From Rhyacophila brunnea (taxonomy: Eukaryota > Arthropoda > Insecta > Trichoptera > Rhyacophilidae), in the NCBI GenBank assembly GCA_022495005.1, contig JAGYXB010000557.1, positions 248,001 through 312,000 of the forward strand: a DNA stretch of 64,000 nt, given 5' to 3'. Within the stretch, counting starts at the first letter, position 1; every line of letters begins with the position of its first letter. A program made the position numbers and the translations under genes. Positions 22,826 to 34,599 of this stretch are shown here, one piece after another. The notes below the pieces were generated by a model. It made no database searches. It saw only the letters and a program-made list of their open reading frames with translations, and was not told where the DNA came from.

Positions 22826-23235
22826 TCTTTTTATTGTGCCATCCCCTAGCGGAGGTCGGCCACCATCAATGCGATCTTATCTTTGTCGCCTGCTACCCGG
22901 AATAGTTCAGTGGAGCTGCAATCGTACCAATCACGGAGGTTCTTAAGCCACAAAATGCGGCGCCGTTCTCTGCAACGCTTCCCATTGATCTTTCCTTGAA
23001 TGACAAGTTGGGGAATACTGTATTTTTGTCCTCTCATAGTGTGGCCGAGGTACTGTAGTTTCCTGGTTTTGATACTACGTAGAACTAACTTCTCGGTCCT
23101 TCCCCATTCGATTGAGAACTTCAAAATTTGTCACCCGGTCAGTCCAAGGAATTTTGAGGATGCGCCTATACAGCCACATCTCGAAAGCTTCAAGTCTCCG
23201 TGACATCTTTTTGCGGATATTTTGGAGGATAATAG
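22826..23235 (-). pseudogene. RTE/BovB-like LINE 3' end
   Basis: The minus strand encodes the C-terminal region typical of insect RTE-type elements: KKMSRRLEAFEMWLYRRILK then, after a frameshift near 23120, RKLQYLGHTMRGQKY, GKRCRERRRILWLKNLRDWY and ELFRVAGDKDKIALMVADLR with a stop at about 22846. The motif order (MWxxRRxLxI, LGHxMRG, RRRxxWLxNLRxW) is diagnostic for the family. It is 5' truncated, with no reverse-transcriptase catalytic motif, and carries one frameshift. Confidence 0.85.
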
Positions 23236-25130
23236 GAGTTAAAAAACAAATAAAAATCTATAAAACTTAAAATAAAGGCTTATAAAACTGCGTAAGTAGA
23301 ATCAAAAAAGATATAGCTTCCATTTTCAAAAGCTGCCTGTGTAAATAAGGATATATACCTTTATCATAAAACAAAGTATATAAATCACTTAAAATCCAAG
23401 TATTCAAGTTATTCTGACATTTACAAAATTGTGATATCAATTTTGTTATCACAAATGAAACAACACTATTCTTTCTAAACCTAATGTGTTGATCCTCTAT
23501 TATTCATATTAAGAGCTTTTTTAAGTTGATAATCTAAGTTATATAAGTAAATTTATATTTTTCTACACGACGTCTTTAAAGTACCTACTTACCTTCTTAA
23601 ACATTATTTTACGGATTCAATAGTGTATTATTAATTTTAAACAACATTAATTTGTTGGGATGAGTCAATATGAATAAAATACTCAATATCCGATACATTA
23701 TTAACATAATCTCTAATATATTTTCATATATGACTAGTTTTTATAACAATCGACAGCAGTATTTTCCAAATATTTATTGAAGCATAGTATGCAATACCAC
23801 ATTGACTGTGGATCGCTTATACAAGGGATATATTTTACGAGTGACCTTTTTACTATTGAATGAATTCAAACGTTACTCCACCAAATCACTCTACGTGGAA
23901 CTCAAACGTGAGTGTCCCACGTGACGTCATCAATAATTCAGGAGACATGCCGTGGTAGACTGGTTGATGTTACCTGCATACAGGACGTATACATGAGAAG
24001 GTACAACCTGGGGTCTGGAACATGTTGACCGTTAAATTTGACGTGAAAACGACAAAAAAACACTGTACATGACCATACAAGAGAAATAAAAAGATTTTAA
24101 AAATGCACACAGAGTATGATATTTTTTATTAATTTTGTTGATAATAACTTAAGAATGGGTATAACAGGGGCCAGTGTGATTCATATTTCAGTCGAAGAGA
24201 GTCCACTGAGCGTGTACTACGTCATTTTAAATCAAATTTACAACACAATCCCTGGTCATCGAAGATTTTATTTTAAAAACATAATAATAATTTATGTCGG
24301 TAGAGCAATTCATTGCAATGATTTATTAGGTTCCATCACCGCTGTTCGCCGGCCGGCCGAATGTAAAACAATGTGAAAAATAATAAAAGTGCATGGGGTG
24401 CCTGCACGATAATGTTTAATTTTAGGCGTTATAAATTATTTCGTGCATTGGCTTTACTCAACCAACAAAATACAATAATGGAACCCACCTATTGTTCCAC
24501 TAGTACATATTATAAAAGTTGCGTTACTAGTTTGTAAAAGTATCAGACTAAACTTAAACCAATCGGGTACATCACTAGATATATTCTACGTTTTTAAAAA
24601 ATATGCATTAGAATTAAACAATACTTACCTATTTTTTTAAAATAATTATGTAGGTCTTACACATTAAAAATAAATACTATTCATTTATAATGTTTTTTGG
24701 ATAGCACATGAAATAAAAATGTATGTAGATAATATGTGTTTCAACATCTTTCGTATGTTTAGTTCTCGTACAATTTCAGGTTAAAAAGTTATCAATCTAT
24801 TTCTAAGTTTCTAAACTACTAAACTAAACTCTAAGTTTAAAAACGTCACAATATCCACCATATTGGTTGCAATGCTTCGCACCAAAGAGCTGATTAACAT
24901 ATTGAATTTAGTAACATTTATGTACTTATATTAGAAGATATTATTTTTGGTCACCCCATACTGGATTAGTTGGAGTGAGTTTGTTTGTTTTAAATTTAAT
25001 TTAGTGACCATTACTTTTGAGGCACGCATCGGCGGCGAATTTTTAATATTACTAGTAGACCAACTATTTCGGACCACATATAAAAATATCATATTTTCAA
25101 TTCTAAAGGGCATTTCTGTAGAGCGTCCCC
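23236..25130. other. No gene recognised
   Basis: AT-rich DNA. Stretches at about 23870-24080 and 24300-24360 are a little richer in GC (for example cgccggccggccg near 24350) but show no splice-flanked frame, RNA fold or terminal repeats that I can support. Confidence 0.4.
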
Positions 25131-25502
25131 TTAAGGCTATACCTCAGCTGAGGCATGGTTTAAAAAGATCGTGACTAGGCGATGCGCGGATTGTGCAAAT
25201 GACGCGAGCCGAACGAAATATAATTTGTAATAACAATTCAACATGCGTCCTTTTTATGTTATGTTTATTATTATATTCGTAATGATAATAGTATATTCAT
25301 TGACATGTTTTCTTTATCAAGTATATGCGGAACGATTTTTAGTCATCTTTATACGATTTAAGAATATATTCCTCCGACGCCATCACAAAACAAATTAACG
25401 TGCAAACAGGTCGACTATCGCTCTCCGAATGGCAACGCGGCCAAAATTTCGTTCCACATACAGTTGAAAATTATTTGCCGTTTCAATTATGTACGCTCTT
25501 AA
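25131..25502 (-). mobile_element. TTAA-flanked non-autonomous element (long family), copy 1
   Basis: TTAA lies at 25131-25134 and 25499-25502, and the 364-bp interior matches 32048-32411 and 48143-48499 in reverse orientation. Shared landmarks are cggcaaataattttcaa, gtgtaaagatgactaaaaa-type sequence, aaacatgtcaatgaatata, gacgcatgttg and gcatcgcctagtcacgat. The ends are weakly inverted (aagagcgtac and ggctatacctcag). TTAA duplication with precise borders suggests a piggyBac-mobilised MITE; no transposase is present. Confidence 0.8.
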
Positions 25503-27410
25503 TAGAGAAAGTATTCGTTCCTAATTGTGAAATGAAAATGTTTTTAGACAATAATTAGGAAATTATAATAAAATCAATGTGCATTTGTAAATATTATATT
25601 TATTTTTCTCTAGGGAAATTTATAATTTTAATGGAAAGCATCTACAAACATACTTACAAACAAGCAAGTGTGGCCACCAGTGAACACAACAGTATTAGGA
25701 ATTGCGTTACGTTTTGGGTGTGGTTGTAAGAAGGTACGATTCTCGAGTGTGGAGAAATGTGAAATAAATTTAAAACGCGTGTTAAAGAATATGTCACATG
25801 TCAATATTTATGTCTGTAATCTATATTTTTTTTTATGTAAACGCATTCGATATTGGTAATATTAGAGGAAATTTGTGGGGACTTTGTATCTCTTGCGTTT
25901 AATGGCTTGCCCCTCATTAAGTCGTTAATCTAAGCTGCCGTCAAAATCTTAGTCTATGTCGATTGACTTTTGCTTATCTATATTATTTTTCTGTTCTGCG
26001 GTGGCTATATTCAAATATTTTCATAGGAAGTAGCGACGCGTAGATTTGTAACGTTGTTTTTATGAAAGCACGCAAATTTGTCTGATGCGGACTGTCCAAA
26101 CTATATTTACTTTTATCGAAAAGTTTCCACATGAAACATCCTTAAATATCAACCCTGTTGACCCACACGGTCGTTAGGGTGCAATTTGCAACGTTTTGGA
26201 GGCAAATTTAGTAAAATATTTTTATTAGTTTTGTCATAGTTAGGTATATTTTATGTACTAACTACCCTGCCAAGTCTCGCATAAAAGACATCTTAATTAA
26301 CATAATATAACAGAAGTTTTTAATACTCACAGAATATTAAACCATATTGAATATATAAGAGATTTTAGAATATTAGATTCGTATTAATGAAAGTAATATT
26401 AATCCCTCTAATTAAAGCAAATAAAAAGTAAACTTTTTTAATTTTAGGTTAATTTCAAACGGAAATATTATGAATTATTTACATTGCCAAGTTTATCAGA
26501 GAACTAATAAAATTATATTGATATCAGTAGAATATAGGAATACTAATTTTATTTAAGATATACCTAATCAAAATTGGTGAAATATGATTACATAAATATC
26601 ATTTTCATCTTAGATATAGTAAAATACCTCGACGGAAATAATTATATTGCAATTTAATAAAATATATGTACACCAGCAGTAACAAAGTAACATTAATGTT
26701 GTAATTTACTATTTACGTGATTCTGAACAGAGATCTTATAGGGTTAATGCACGAATGTAATATACCAGCTTTACGGTTTAGCTGCACAACTTTCCTGCAG
26801 AACTTTTAAAAACATTGAATTCATAATAGGGGTGGGTGAGCTCATTTGAAATGTAGAAGACTCTTCGAAAAATTTATGACCAAATATTCTACCACGTCTT
26901 TGCAAACTCGTACGAATGAATAAACTTGTAAGTTATAAGAAATTTATCTACTTATTGGAAAATACTAATCCACAGAGTTTATACACTTATCTGTTCCTAT
27001 AACTGTGAGAATTCAAAATGAGCGAATATTATATTATTCGCGCCGAGAGAAAATATTATTTCATAACTTTAAAATTCGGTTAAAAGAGAAGTTAGATACG
27101 TCTTATCAGTGACCTTCTTTTTAACTTTGAAGGGATCAAACTTTGGTAAAGTAGGAAGAAAGATTTTTTTATATAACTACTTAATAAGCCATTAAAACAA
27201 TTGGCAGATTTTTTTATCACATTTTTAAGAATTCATTATTTTAAAAAATATGAAACAAATAAAGTATGTATTTATTCAATGATTAACTTAAAAATATGTT
27301 TATTGCATTTTACACCAAAGTGACATCGAAATATTTCCGTTTTTATCAACGTTTTGTCTCCCACATGGCCTCTCGTTTTAAGTGTCAATTCAATTCAATT
27401 CATTTGTTTT
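25503..27410. other. AT-rich DNA, no gene recognised
   Basis: I see no exon, RNA gene or delimited transposon. A somewhat GC-richer patch at about 26040-26210 (ttgacccacacggtcgttag) is unassigned. Near 26827 taggggtgggtgagctc resembles a hAT end but no partner end was found. Confidence 0.4.
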
Positions 27411-27414
27411 ACAT

Positions 27415-27664
27415 ATCGATGGTATAGAGTTAAAATATTGTATCTCCATAAATCATAATATTGAGAAAACTGCAATTGAAAGTTTGCAAACCTTGGAAAA
27501 TTAGATTTTGTGATATATAAATAGGTATATATCTTTGAAATGGTAGGTTTAGAAGATGCAATATTTTAACACATAAAAATATAGGCTATATTTGGTACAT
27601 TTCAGTACTTAACTCATTTTCGACCAAAACTGGAGATACAATATTTTAGCTCTAAGCCATCGAT
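27415..27664. repeat. Foldback element abutting a LINE 3' end
   Basis: The arms 27415-27448 and 27631-27664 are inverted copies sharing atcgatgg and aaaatattgtatctcc. The right arm ends exactly where the minus-strand LINE 3' end begins (27661 onward, cgatattgtggacatta). The interior is AT-rich and non-coding. It may be a MITE into which, or next to which, the LINE inserted. Confidence 0.7.
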
Positions 27665-28335
27665 ATTGTGGACATTACAAATTATAAGTTTAAGACGTTC
27701 ACAACATGACATTTAGAAACAACGAAATATTATTAAAACAATATTAGGTACATAACAAAAGAGATAGATCAGTATTAAGTTATTCTACAGTATAAAATGT
27801 GTAAATACAAAAAAATTATATAGGTACAAGGAAGTACACCGGATGAGTTAAGCAGACCCTATTTTAAGAATTTATAAAATAACGTCCACCTATACTCATC
27901 CTCACGTAGATGGAATATATCAACATCCGAAGCGATTTGGTTGAACAGAGTTATTGCCCTCCCATTCGGCATCACCAATGGCAGGTTAGTTCTGCTCCTC
28001 GGGAGAACAAACAACTGATGTTCCCGATTTCTAAGATAGTTATCAGGGACACACAAGCCAATACTACCAAGAATGGCAGAGTTCTCATTCACACCACGTA
28101 TAAGTCGAAAAAAATACGTGGCCAAATATTGATATCTTCTAGCACTTAAACTACAGCATGTAAGCATACCTAAGAGAAAGTCAGTTGGATAAAGCCACGG
28201 ATAGTATCCATATAACCTCAAATAAAGGAGTCTCAAAAATTTCTTTTGAACTCGCTCCACCATAAGGTCATATTTCAACTGATGCGGGGCCCAAACAATC
28301 GACCCACTCTCAAGCCGGCTTCTCACTAAGGAATT
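27661..28335 (-). pseudogene. Jockey-like LINE 3' end with about 160 intact codons
   Basis: The minus strand encodes an uninterrupted C-terminal stretch from about 28335 to the stop at 27859-27861: RLESGSIVWAPHQLKYDLM, VQKKFLRLLYLRLYGYYPW, and ending FHLREDEYRWTLFYKFLK. RxESxxxxWxP...ExVQxKFLRxxxYR is the conserved 'thumb' and following region of Jockey/CR1-type reverse-transcriptase proteins. The 3' untranslated region (27858 down to about 27661) matches the copy at 1697-1853. Truncated at the 5' side, where a SINE begins (28338), so the catalytic domain is missing. The lack of stops makes it younger than most relics here. Confidence 0.85.
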
Positions 28336-28337
28336 AT

Positions 28338-28535
28338 GTGAGTCCCAGGTTCAAACCTGGGTCTGGCAAGTACACATATTTTTTATTTATGTATGAGTCA
28401 GAGTATGGAGTTTATAGGTTGAGCAAGTAGCTGACATCCATGTCTCGTAAAAACAAAATCTGTCACTACAAACCTTCACTCTGTGGAGGTCCATAATGAT
28501 CCTATTATGATCGGACATGGTCGTAATATTATATA
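28338..28535 (+). mobile_element. tRNA-derived SINE, partial
   Basis: It starts inside the tRNA-like head: gtcccaggttcaaacctggg includes a B box and a perfect T-arm stem. It continues with the body shared with 4997-5140 and 60660-60815: agtcagagtatggag, ggttgagcaagtagctgaca, ctcgtaaaaacaaaatctgt and atgatcctattatgatcgga. The A-box half is absent. It directly adjoins the 5' truncation point of the LINE on the other strand. Confidence 0.75.
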
Positions 28536-28539
28536 TATA

Positions 28540-31500
28540 ATATAATATGCATTTTTTTTAATTTCTATCTGTCTCTGTATTTTTATTCCGTTATTACCAT
28601 ACAAACTGCTAGGCTGATATCGATAAACCTTACATAGATTATGACTACAACAGTATAGTAGCTTAGATGGGCTTCATTTTGGTATTTCAAAAGGTTCTGA
28701 AATTCTGATAAAACTTTGTGCAACTTGCACTTATAGCAATTATCATATAAAATGAGTTAAGTGTTCAGATAGCAGCAGTGGTATGTTGAGGTGAGGTGGG
28801 GGTAGAGAGGCACGTGCCTATATCCTCATGCCTCAATCAGTCTATATAGGTGGTGAAATAACATTCAAATCGAATCAGTCTGTTTCGTCAGTGCAGCAGA
28901 GCTACTAACTGCTAATAATAATAATTATCAATTATTTAGATTTATACAAATATAAATACAGTAATCGTAGTTTAGAGGGTTTTATATTATAATAACTAAT
29001 GTAACCAGATAATTTTCAATTGTTTCGTTGTATGATAAATTTATTATTTTATACGAAATGATGAAACCCTAACAATACCTACGTCAACATTAAAAAAATA
29101 TCCGCCGTTAAAATAATGTGATATTGAATTTTGAGATTATTTTTTCCTATTATTTTTTAGAGAGTAGGCTTCTGAAAATAGCTATCAAGGGATAAGGAAT
29201 ATACCTATTTGTCATGGAACATTTTTTTATATCCATTTAGTAAATGTTTGATCTGCGTGCTTGAAACAGATCCCCAGGAATATTTATATTGAAGTCTTAA
29301 GATAACATTCGACCGAGGTAAAAGTGATTTACTTTTTTTTTTGAAAAGGGATCCACGGGGATATATTTTCCATTCAAGGCCGTAGGCAATACATTTTGAT
29401 GGCATTTTGCAGTGAAAAGGTTAGGCCCACATTTCATTTCCACCTGCGTGTTTGTTGTGTTAATAGGTTTGTTGAAGTGATAACTCTATTTTTATACACA
29501 CTTCTGATCTATCTTTGTTTCTTTAATATGATTCATTATTATATACACAATAAATTATATATATAGAAATGTGTTCCGTGGTTGAATCAGAGATTTTTTT
29601 TAAATAATGTAATCGTTATTTCAAAATTGGGGGTGTAGACCTCAACCCATCATCACGTCTCAAGCCTCTCATCATGTGTGGACCTACAGTGCTTAGATTG
29701 CTTTTGTAGCATTGCTGCAGGGTGTGGTCGGTCGGCCACGGCGACGTAACCCTTGAGGTTGTTCTACAAGGGTACAGAGTGTCGCACTCTTTGGCAATCA
29801 CGTGAAGCGTCTCCTCGTGATTACTTCAATCACCGCTTGCTGCCGTGCCTATAACCCAATAGTAGGTCGTGATAGGGTGAAGTAAGTAAGTAAAATTAAA
29901 AGTAATGTATATATAATATACATAATTTGAAAGAAACTTCAGTTACTTATATATTTACAATAAAAAGCACGACGTGCGATTCTGGATTCGCGCCAATGTG
30001 CTTTACCAATTGAGCCTGATTTGAGTTATCCCATCTCCATCCGCCATATATATGCAGCCGCGGTTTGTGCACGGTCGCCTTCCATAGCGCTATAAACGTG
30101 TCAGAATGAAAAGATTTTAGCAACCATGCACCTTAGTGCTTAAAGAAAGTGTTTTCGAAAATAGAAATAATCTTGACTTGCTCTGCCGTCATTTATCTTT
30201 AATGACATTAATTAGTATATACCCGTGTACTGAAACTCTGCCGAAACAGGAGTCAGGAGTTGAAAGTGATGAATCTAAGGAGGGATCTGAATTATTGCGT
30301 CCTCCATATGCCGCAGCAAATTTTTCAAATGCCTCAAGAGCCACGTGAATTCTATCAAATTATGAGGAAATTAACTAGTAGTTTTTACAACTTGAAGCGT
30401 TTACAAAAATTAATTTTTGGTAACCGGGTCTAGTTCAAACGTATTTTTTACAATTTATTTTTATAAAAGGTGTTAAAAATTATGTATTTTCAATAAAGGA
30501 ATGTTAAATTCTCAAATCTTGTGAATTATCCATTGAATAAAAAAAATGTTTTATGTGTATATTTTGTTTAACCAATGAAAATGTCGTAAGTATAATAATT
30601 GTATGAATTTTATTATTATTTCCTTTCAAAACCAAGAAACTTTGTAACTAGGTCAAGGTAGACATCAAGTTAACGTTAAAGATATTCCTGAGAAGCCCTT
30701 GTTTATGAATATTAAATTTTGGTAGTCAGTGTGATTGGATCAAAACTTTTTGTTTTTAATGTGGTAAAGTGACATTTATTAATATTTTACTTTGACGTAT
30801 ATGTATGTACCTTATAAATTGTTACATGAATTTATAATACTTACATAAATTAAATGGGTGTATAATATTTTCGTTTTACTAACACCAGATGTAGTTAATA
30901 AAACAATAATACGTGTAACAAATTTCTGCATAAAAATACTCTAAAAGAGTAATAATATTTTCTTATATGTATTTTCATCGTGCAAAAAAACAGAGCGAAA
31001 CTTTTAACGGCCGCAGATTTACTGATATGATATTTCCATATTTTACTACCATTTTTTATTTTATATATGTGAAGCGATTTTTCATTTGATTTACACGTGA
31101 AAGAAGTGAATGTTTTTTTCGTTCTCGGCTAGAATATACAACTAGTTGGTAAAGGAAGCATTATAATATACATACAAAAACCACTGACTTGAACGTTTCG
31201 GTTACATACTTATATAAGATATAGACAAAATAGACTTTCTGCAAAATGACAAACTTTCGTTTTCGGTCGAAGCGACCGAGTACAAAAGCTCGAAGTCATT
31301 ACATTTAAACTGATAATTTTATTTTAAAATAATCAAAACGTATCGAAAAATAAACATTGTTTTATAAATTAATAATTTCCAGATAAATAAATGTTTGTGC
31401 TTTGAACAAATTAATTTATCGTAGTTACATACTATTTTTTTATTATTATATTGTAGTCAATATCAATTTTTTGGGAAGTAAAAATGATCTTAAATCCTTT

Positions 31501-31630
31501 TTATTTATATTGATTCCAGCTTCAGCGTTGTTACCTCATCTGTTTTGTTGTATGTTGAGCATTATTACCTCACATATAATTTGTTTGAATCGAAAATTTG
31601 TATAATGTAATTACGTATGTTTATTTAAAA
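28540..31630. other. Mostly unassigned; hAT-like end, GC-richer patch and tRNA-like relic
   Basis: Near 28784 cagtggtatgttgagg followed by ggcacgtgcc resembles a hAT left end without a clear partner. A GC-richer patch at 29630-29880 ends in an (aagt)n run and may be the 3' end of an unrecognised LINE. A tRNA-like relic on the minus strand lies at 29966-30020. A 70-codon frame at 30136-30348 has no domain. The rest is AT-rich with no supportable gene. Confidence 0.35.
29966..30020 (-). other. tRNA-like relic
   Basis: On the minus strand ggctcaattggtaaagc matches the A-box/D-arm of many tRNAs. It is followed after a shortened middle by gcgaatccag, a degenerate B box. The anticodon arm is missing, so this is a SINE head or tRNA pseudogene rather than a working gene. 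Confidence 0.4.
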
Positions 31631-31639
31631 AAATGAACT

Positions 31640-31945
31640 TAACTTTTAGAATCAGATAGATGACAGGTTATGCGGCTAACTTGTTGTAACAATTATAATA
31701 CCTCTAAGAGAGGGGCTGTGAAAACATAGCACGGTTATGGTTACTAACAGTTTATACTTAACTTATTGTATGAATTGACCGCCTCATTGCATAAATATGA
31801 TAAACTACCATCGGTAACCGTCGATAGCCGCCATGTGTATGGAATATACCTACTGGTCCTCATTGCATTTTGGAATTTGAAATTATTCATCTACTGTTAT
31901 AATACATAACTTAACACAGCTAAGAGAGGGGCTGTCAAAATATAG
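31640..31945. repeat. Fragments related to the 1898-2171 inverted-repeat element
   Basis: Two blocks here (about 31690-31730 and 31915-31940) share ctaagagaggggctgt, the complement-like counterpart of cacctctcttggctctg in the element at 1898-2171, and gctaacttgttgtaacaatt resembles its inner arm. The element is broken up and no clean ends remain. Confidence 0.4.
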
Positions 31946-32043
31946 ATTAATAAAGTCACTATTTACAAGAAAAAATTAAAGCATTGAAGATTGCGCATGA
32001 AACAACCATAAAAATTGTCTCAAAATGATAATTTCAAAATTCA

Positions 32044-32415
32044 TTAAGACGGTGCTTCAGTGAAACGGCAAATAATTTTCAATTATAGTTGCGACGAAAT
32101 TTTGGACTCGCTGACAATCGGAGAGCGAACGCCGAGCTGTGAACACGTAAATTTGTTTCGCGATGGCGACGGGGGTATTAATTCTTAAATCGTGTAAAGA
32201 TGACTAAAAAACGTCACCTATTTACTTGGAAAAGAAAACATGTCAATGAATATATTATTATTGTTAGAAATATAAATATAAACAGATCATTAAATGGACG
32301 CATGTTGGATTTATATGACAAATTATATTTCGTTCGGCTTGCGTCATTTGCACACTCCACGCATCGCCTAGCCACGATCTTTTTAGACCATGCCTCAACT
32401 GAGGTTTAGCCTTAA
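32044..32415 (+). mobile_element. TTAA-flanked non-autonomous element (long family), copy 2
   Basis: TTAA lies at 32044-32047 and 32412-32415 around a 364-bp interior identical in length to copy 1 (25135-25498), with clear sequence match throughout. The end sequences gacggtgcttcag and (complement) ggctaaacctcag are weak inverted repeats. The embedded 69-codon frame is not shared intact by the other copies and is not a gene. Confidence 0.8.
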
Positions 32416-32910
32416 TAACCATTAATGACTATGTACGCTTTTTACCCAGAGATAGAATGAAGAAATGGGAGTAGCACAGATATTATGATAGACGAGTAAC
32501 TATGTATGGACATGTTTCATACAATGCTTGGGGTAAAACTTTCCTTTGTTCTACGATTATCTCGATTGTATGGCTACCTTCGTGCCTTGTGCTTTGACTA
32601 TTTAATGAATGCAGTTGCTGTGCTAGCGATCCATTGTCTCAACTGCGCTTGTAAAGGTAATTCACAGTACATTAATCACCTTCTGCTACTAAATATACAT
32701 GTGCAGTTGTTCAGAATTTTACGCTTCTGTGAATATTGTTATTCTTATTCAACTCTGTACTGGTATTTCTATATTGTTTTATCATATATCTAGAGCAATA
32801 TATAATATGGTAATAGTTATGGCTTTGTGACTCCAGAATAAAATTATAAAATAACATGTACATAACATAACAAATGAAATAACAATAACAGTCATGTTTG
32901 GAAAGATTGC

Positions 32911-33362
32911 CTTAGAGCCAATTACATTCCTAGACAAAATGCCGCCCCATTTTTTATATAGTATTTTTTAATAATTTTTTCATGACTTTCATGAAGAAAT
33001 GTGTTGTATGGATACATTACTTACAAAATATTATATACCATACATACAAAATTAAATCTATACATAATTTTCCTCATTTTTTGACGTCGGAAATACTGTG
33101 GCTTCTTACATGTCATTTTTGCGATACAAATATTTTGGCATAATTAAATCGATTTCTGGTCAGCAAGAACGTCGAAGGGCAACGGAAGTAAACTAGACAT
33201 CGCAAACCCGATAAAAAAAATGCAGTCCTGTTATACCTTGTATGTTAATTAATACATTTTACTATACCAAATGATTCTCCTCGATTTTCCGCCCTTCCAG
33301 TAACTGCCGCCCCCAAGCGACGCTCAATCTGCCTACCCCCACGGGACGGCACTGCTTAGAGC
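32911..33362. mobile_element. hAT-type non-autonomous element with perfect 8-bp target duplication
   Basis: The 8-mer cttagagc flanks both sides (32911-32918 and 33355-33362). The right end, read on the minus strand from 33354, starts CAGTGCCGTCCCGTGG; the left end from 32919 (CAATTACATTCCTAGAC) is a decayed version of CAGTGACGTCCCTAGAC seen in the sister copy at 53048-53416. Both copies share gcgatgcctag/tagacatcgcaa and the gctgccgcc/ggcggcagttact block. The 436-bp interior is non-coding. Confidence 0.85.
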
Positions 33363-33594
33363 CAACTTAATCGGTAGACCAGTAGTATTTTTTTGCTTCA
33401 ATGCTGTACATTTTGGTTCCATCTCAATAGAAGAGAGGTTTCTTTAACATTTTCGGTATCGACATTAAATTTTGTGACGTTAATTTAAGCATTGGGTTTG
33501 AATACGTTATGAAAGCTCATACAATCTTGATGTTATATTAAATAGGCTGATTGATAGTCTGTTTCAAATTTTTGGTTTTATTATGGTTAGAGCT

Positions 33595-34590
33595 ACCATT
33601 CCGTGAATGTGAACGTGTCACGGAATGGTTCGGGGTCACGACCGGAGTCAGACAGGGTTGTGTCCTTGCACCGTTTCTCTTTATCATTCTCTTTGACTTC
33701 ATACTACGGAAGTCAATACCACCCGACCGAGGCATACCTGTTACCCCCACGGTGAAGCTATGCGACCTGGAATACGCCGATGATGCTATCTTATTCGACA
33801 ACCCAATCGAGGGCATTCAAGAGACAATCGACAGATTGCATAACAACTCCTCTCGCGTTGGTTTGAAAATCAACGCGAAGAAAACCAACGTCTTGTGCAA
33901 TAGCACCTGTCCTGATCCAGATTTCCCTCTGATTAGCGATGGACAAAACATCGAGAGCGTCGACAGCTTCAAGTACCTCGGGGTACACATCACGGGAGAT
34001 GGCATTTTGCAGAAAGAGCTCGCTATTCGAATGGGAATGGCTGGAGCAACATTCAACTCGATGCGGAGTGTCTGGGACTGACGATTGTACTCGGTCAAAA
34101 CCAAATGCAACCTATTTGATGCTTGCATTCTGACGGTGCTGCTTTACGGTAGCGAATCATGGCACCTTACGAAGGCTCAGAGCAACCGTATACTGAGCTT
34201 CGAAAACAGATGTTTGCGATGAATACTGGGTGTGCGGTGGTATGACTTTAGGAGCAACGAGGAGATAAGAGAACGTACCAAGCAGCCTCTCATCACGCTG
34301 AAAGTGAAGAGGCGACGTTGGACCTGGCTCGGCCACGTGCTGCGGATGCCAGAAGAGAACTTAAACCTGGCTTGCCTGTTCTTCAAGCCGACCGGATTCC
34401 GGCGTCCTGGAAGGCCGCCAAATACAATCTACAGAGTGTATACGGCGGAGCTACAGGATGCTGGTTTGACCTGGAACGAAGCAAGAAGACTGGCGAGCGA
34501 CAGGGATTCTTGGAGGCGCCGCGTGGTGTCCATATGCTCCAGTTAAGGGGCGGATATGGGCAAAGAAAGAAGAAAGAAAAAGAAGAAGAG
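33595..34590 (+). pseudogene. Non-LTR retrotransposon with reverse-transcriptase core, two in-frame stops
   Basis: One frame runs from about 33600 to 34546 and is broken only by TGA at 34079-34081 and TGA at 34220-34222. It encodes the second half of the reverse transcriptase: GVTTGVRQGCVLAPFLF (motif 4), the catalytic YADDAILF (motif 5), GLKINAKKT (motif 6) and SFKYLGVHIT (motif 7). The C-terminal region follows: LLYGSESWHLTKAQSNRILS, RRRWTWLGHVLRMPEE and DRDSWRRRVVSICSS. It ends with a purine-rich tail (aaagaaagaagaaag, about 34561-34590). The upstream RT motifs and the endonuclease are missing by 5' truncation. It belongs to the group of LINEs with LGHVLRM C-termini common in arthropods. 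Only two nonsense changes implies a recent copy; it is not functional. Confidence 0.9.
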
Positions 34591-34599
34591 CTACAAAAC

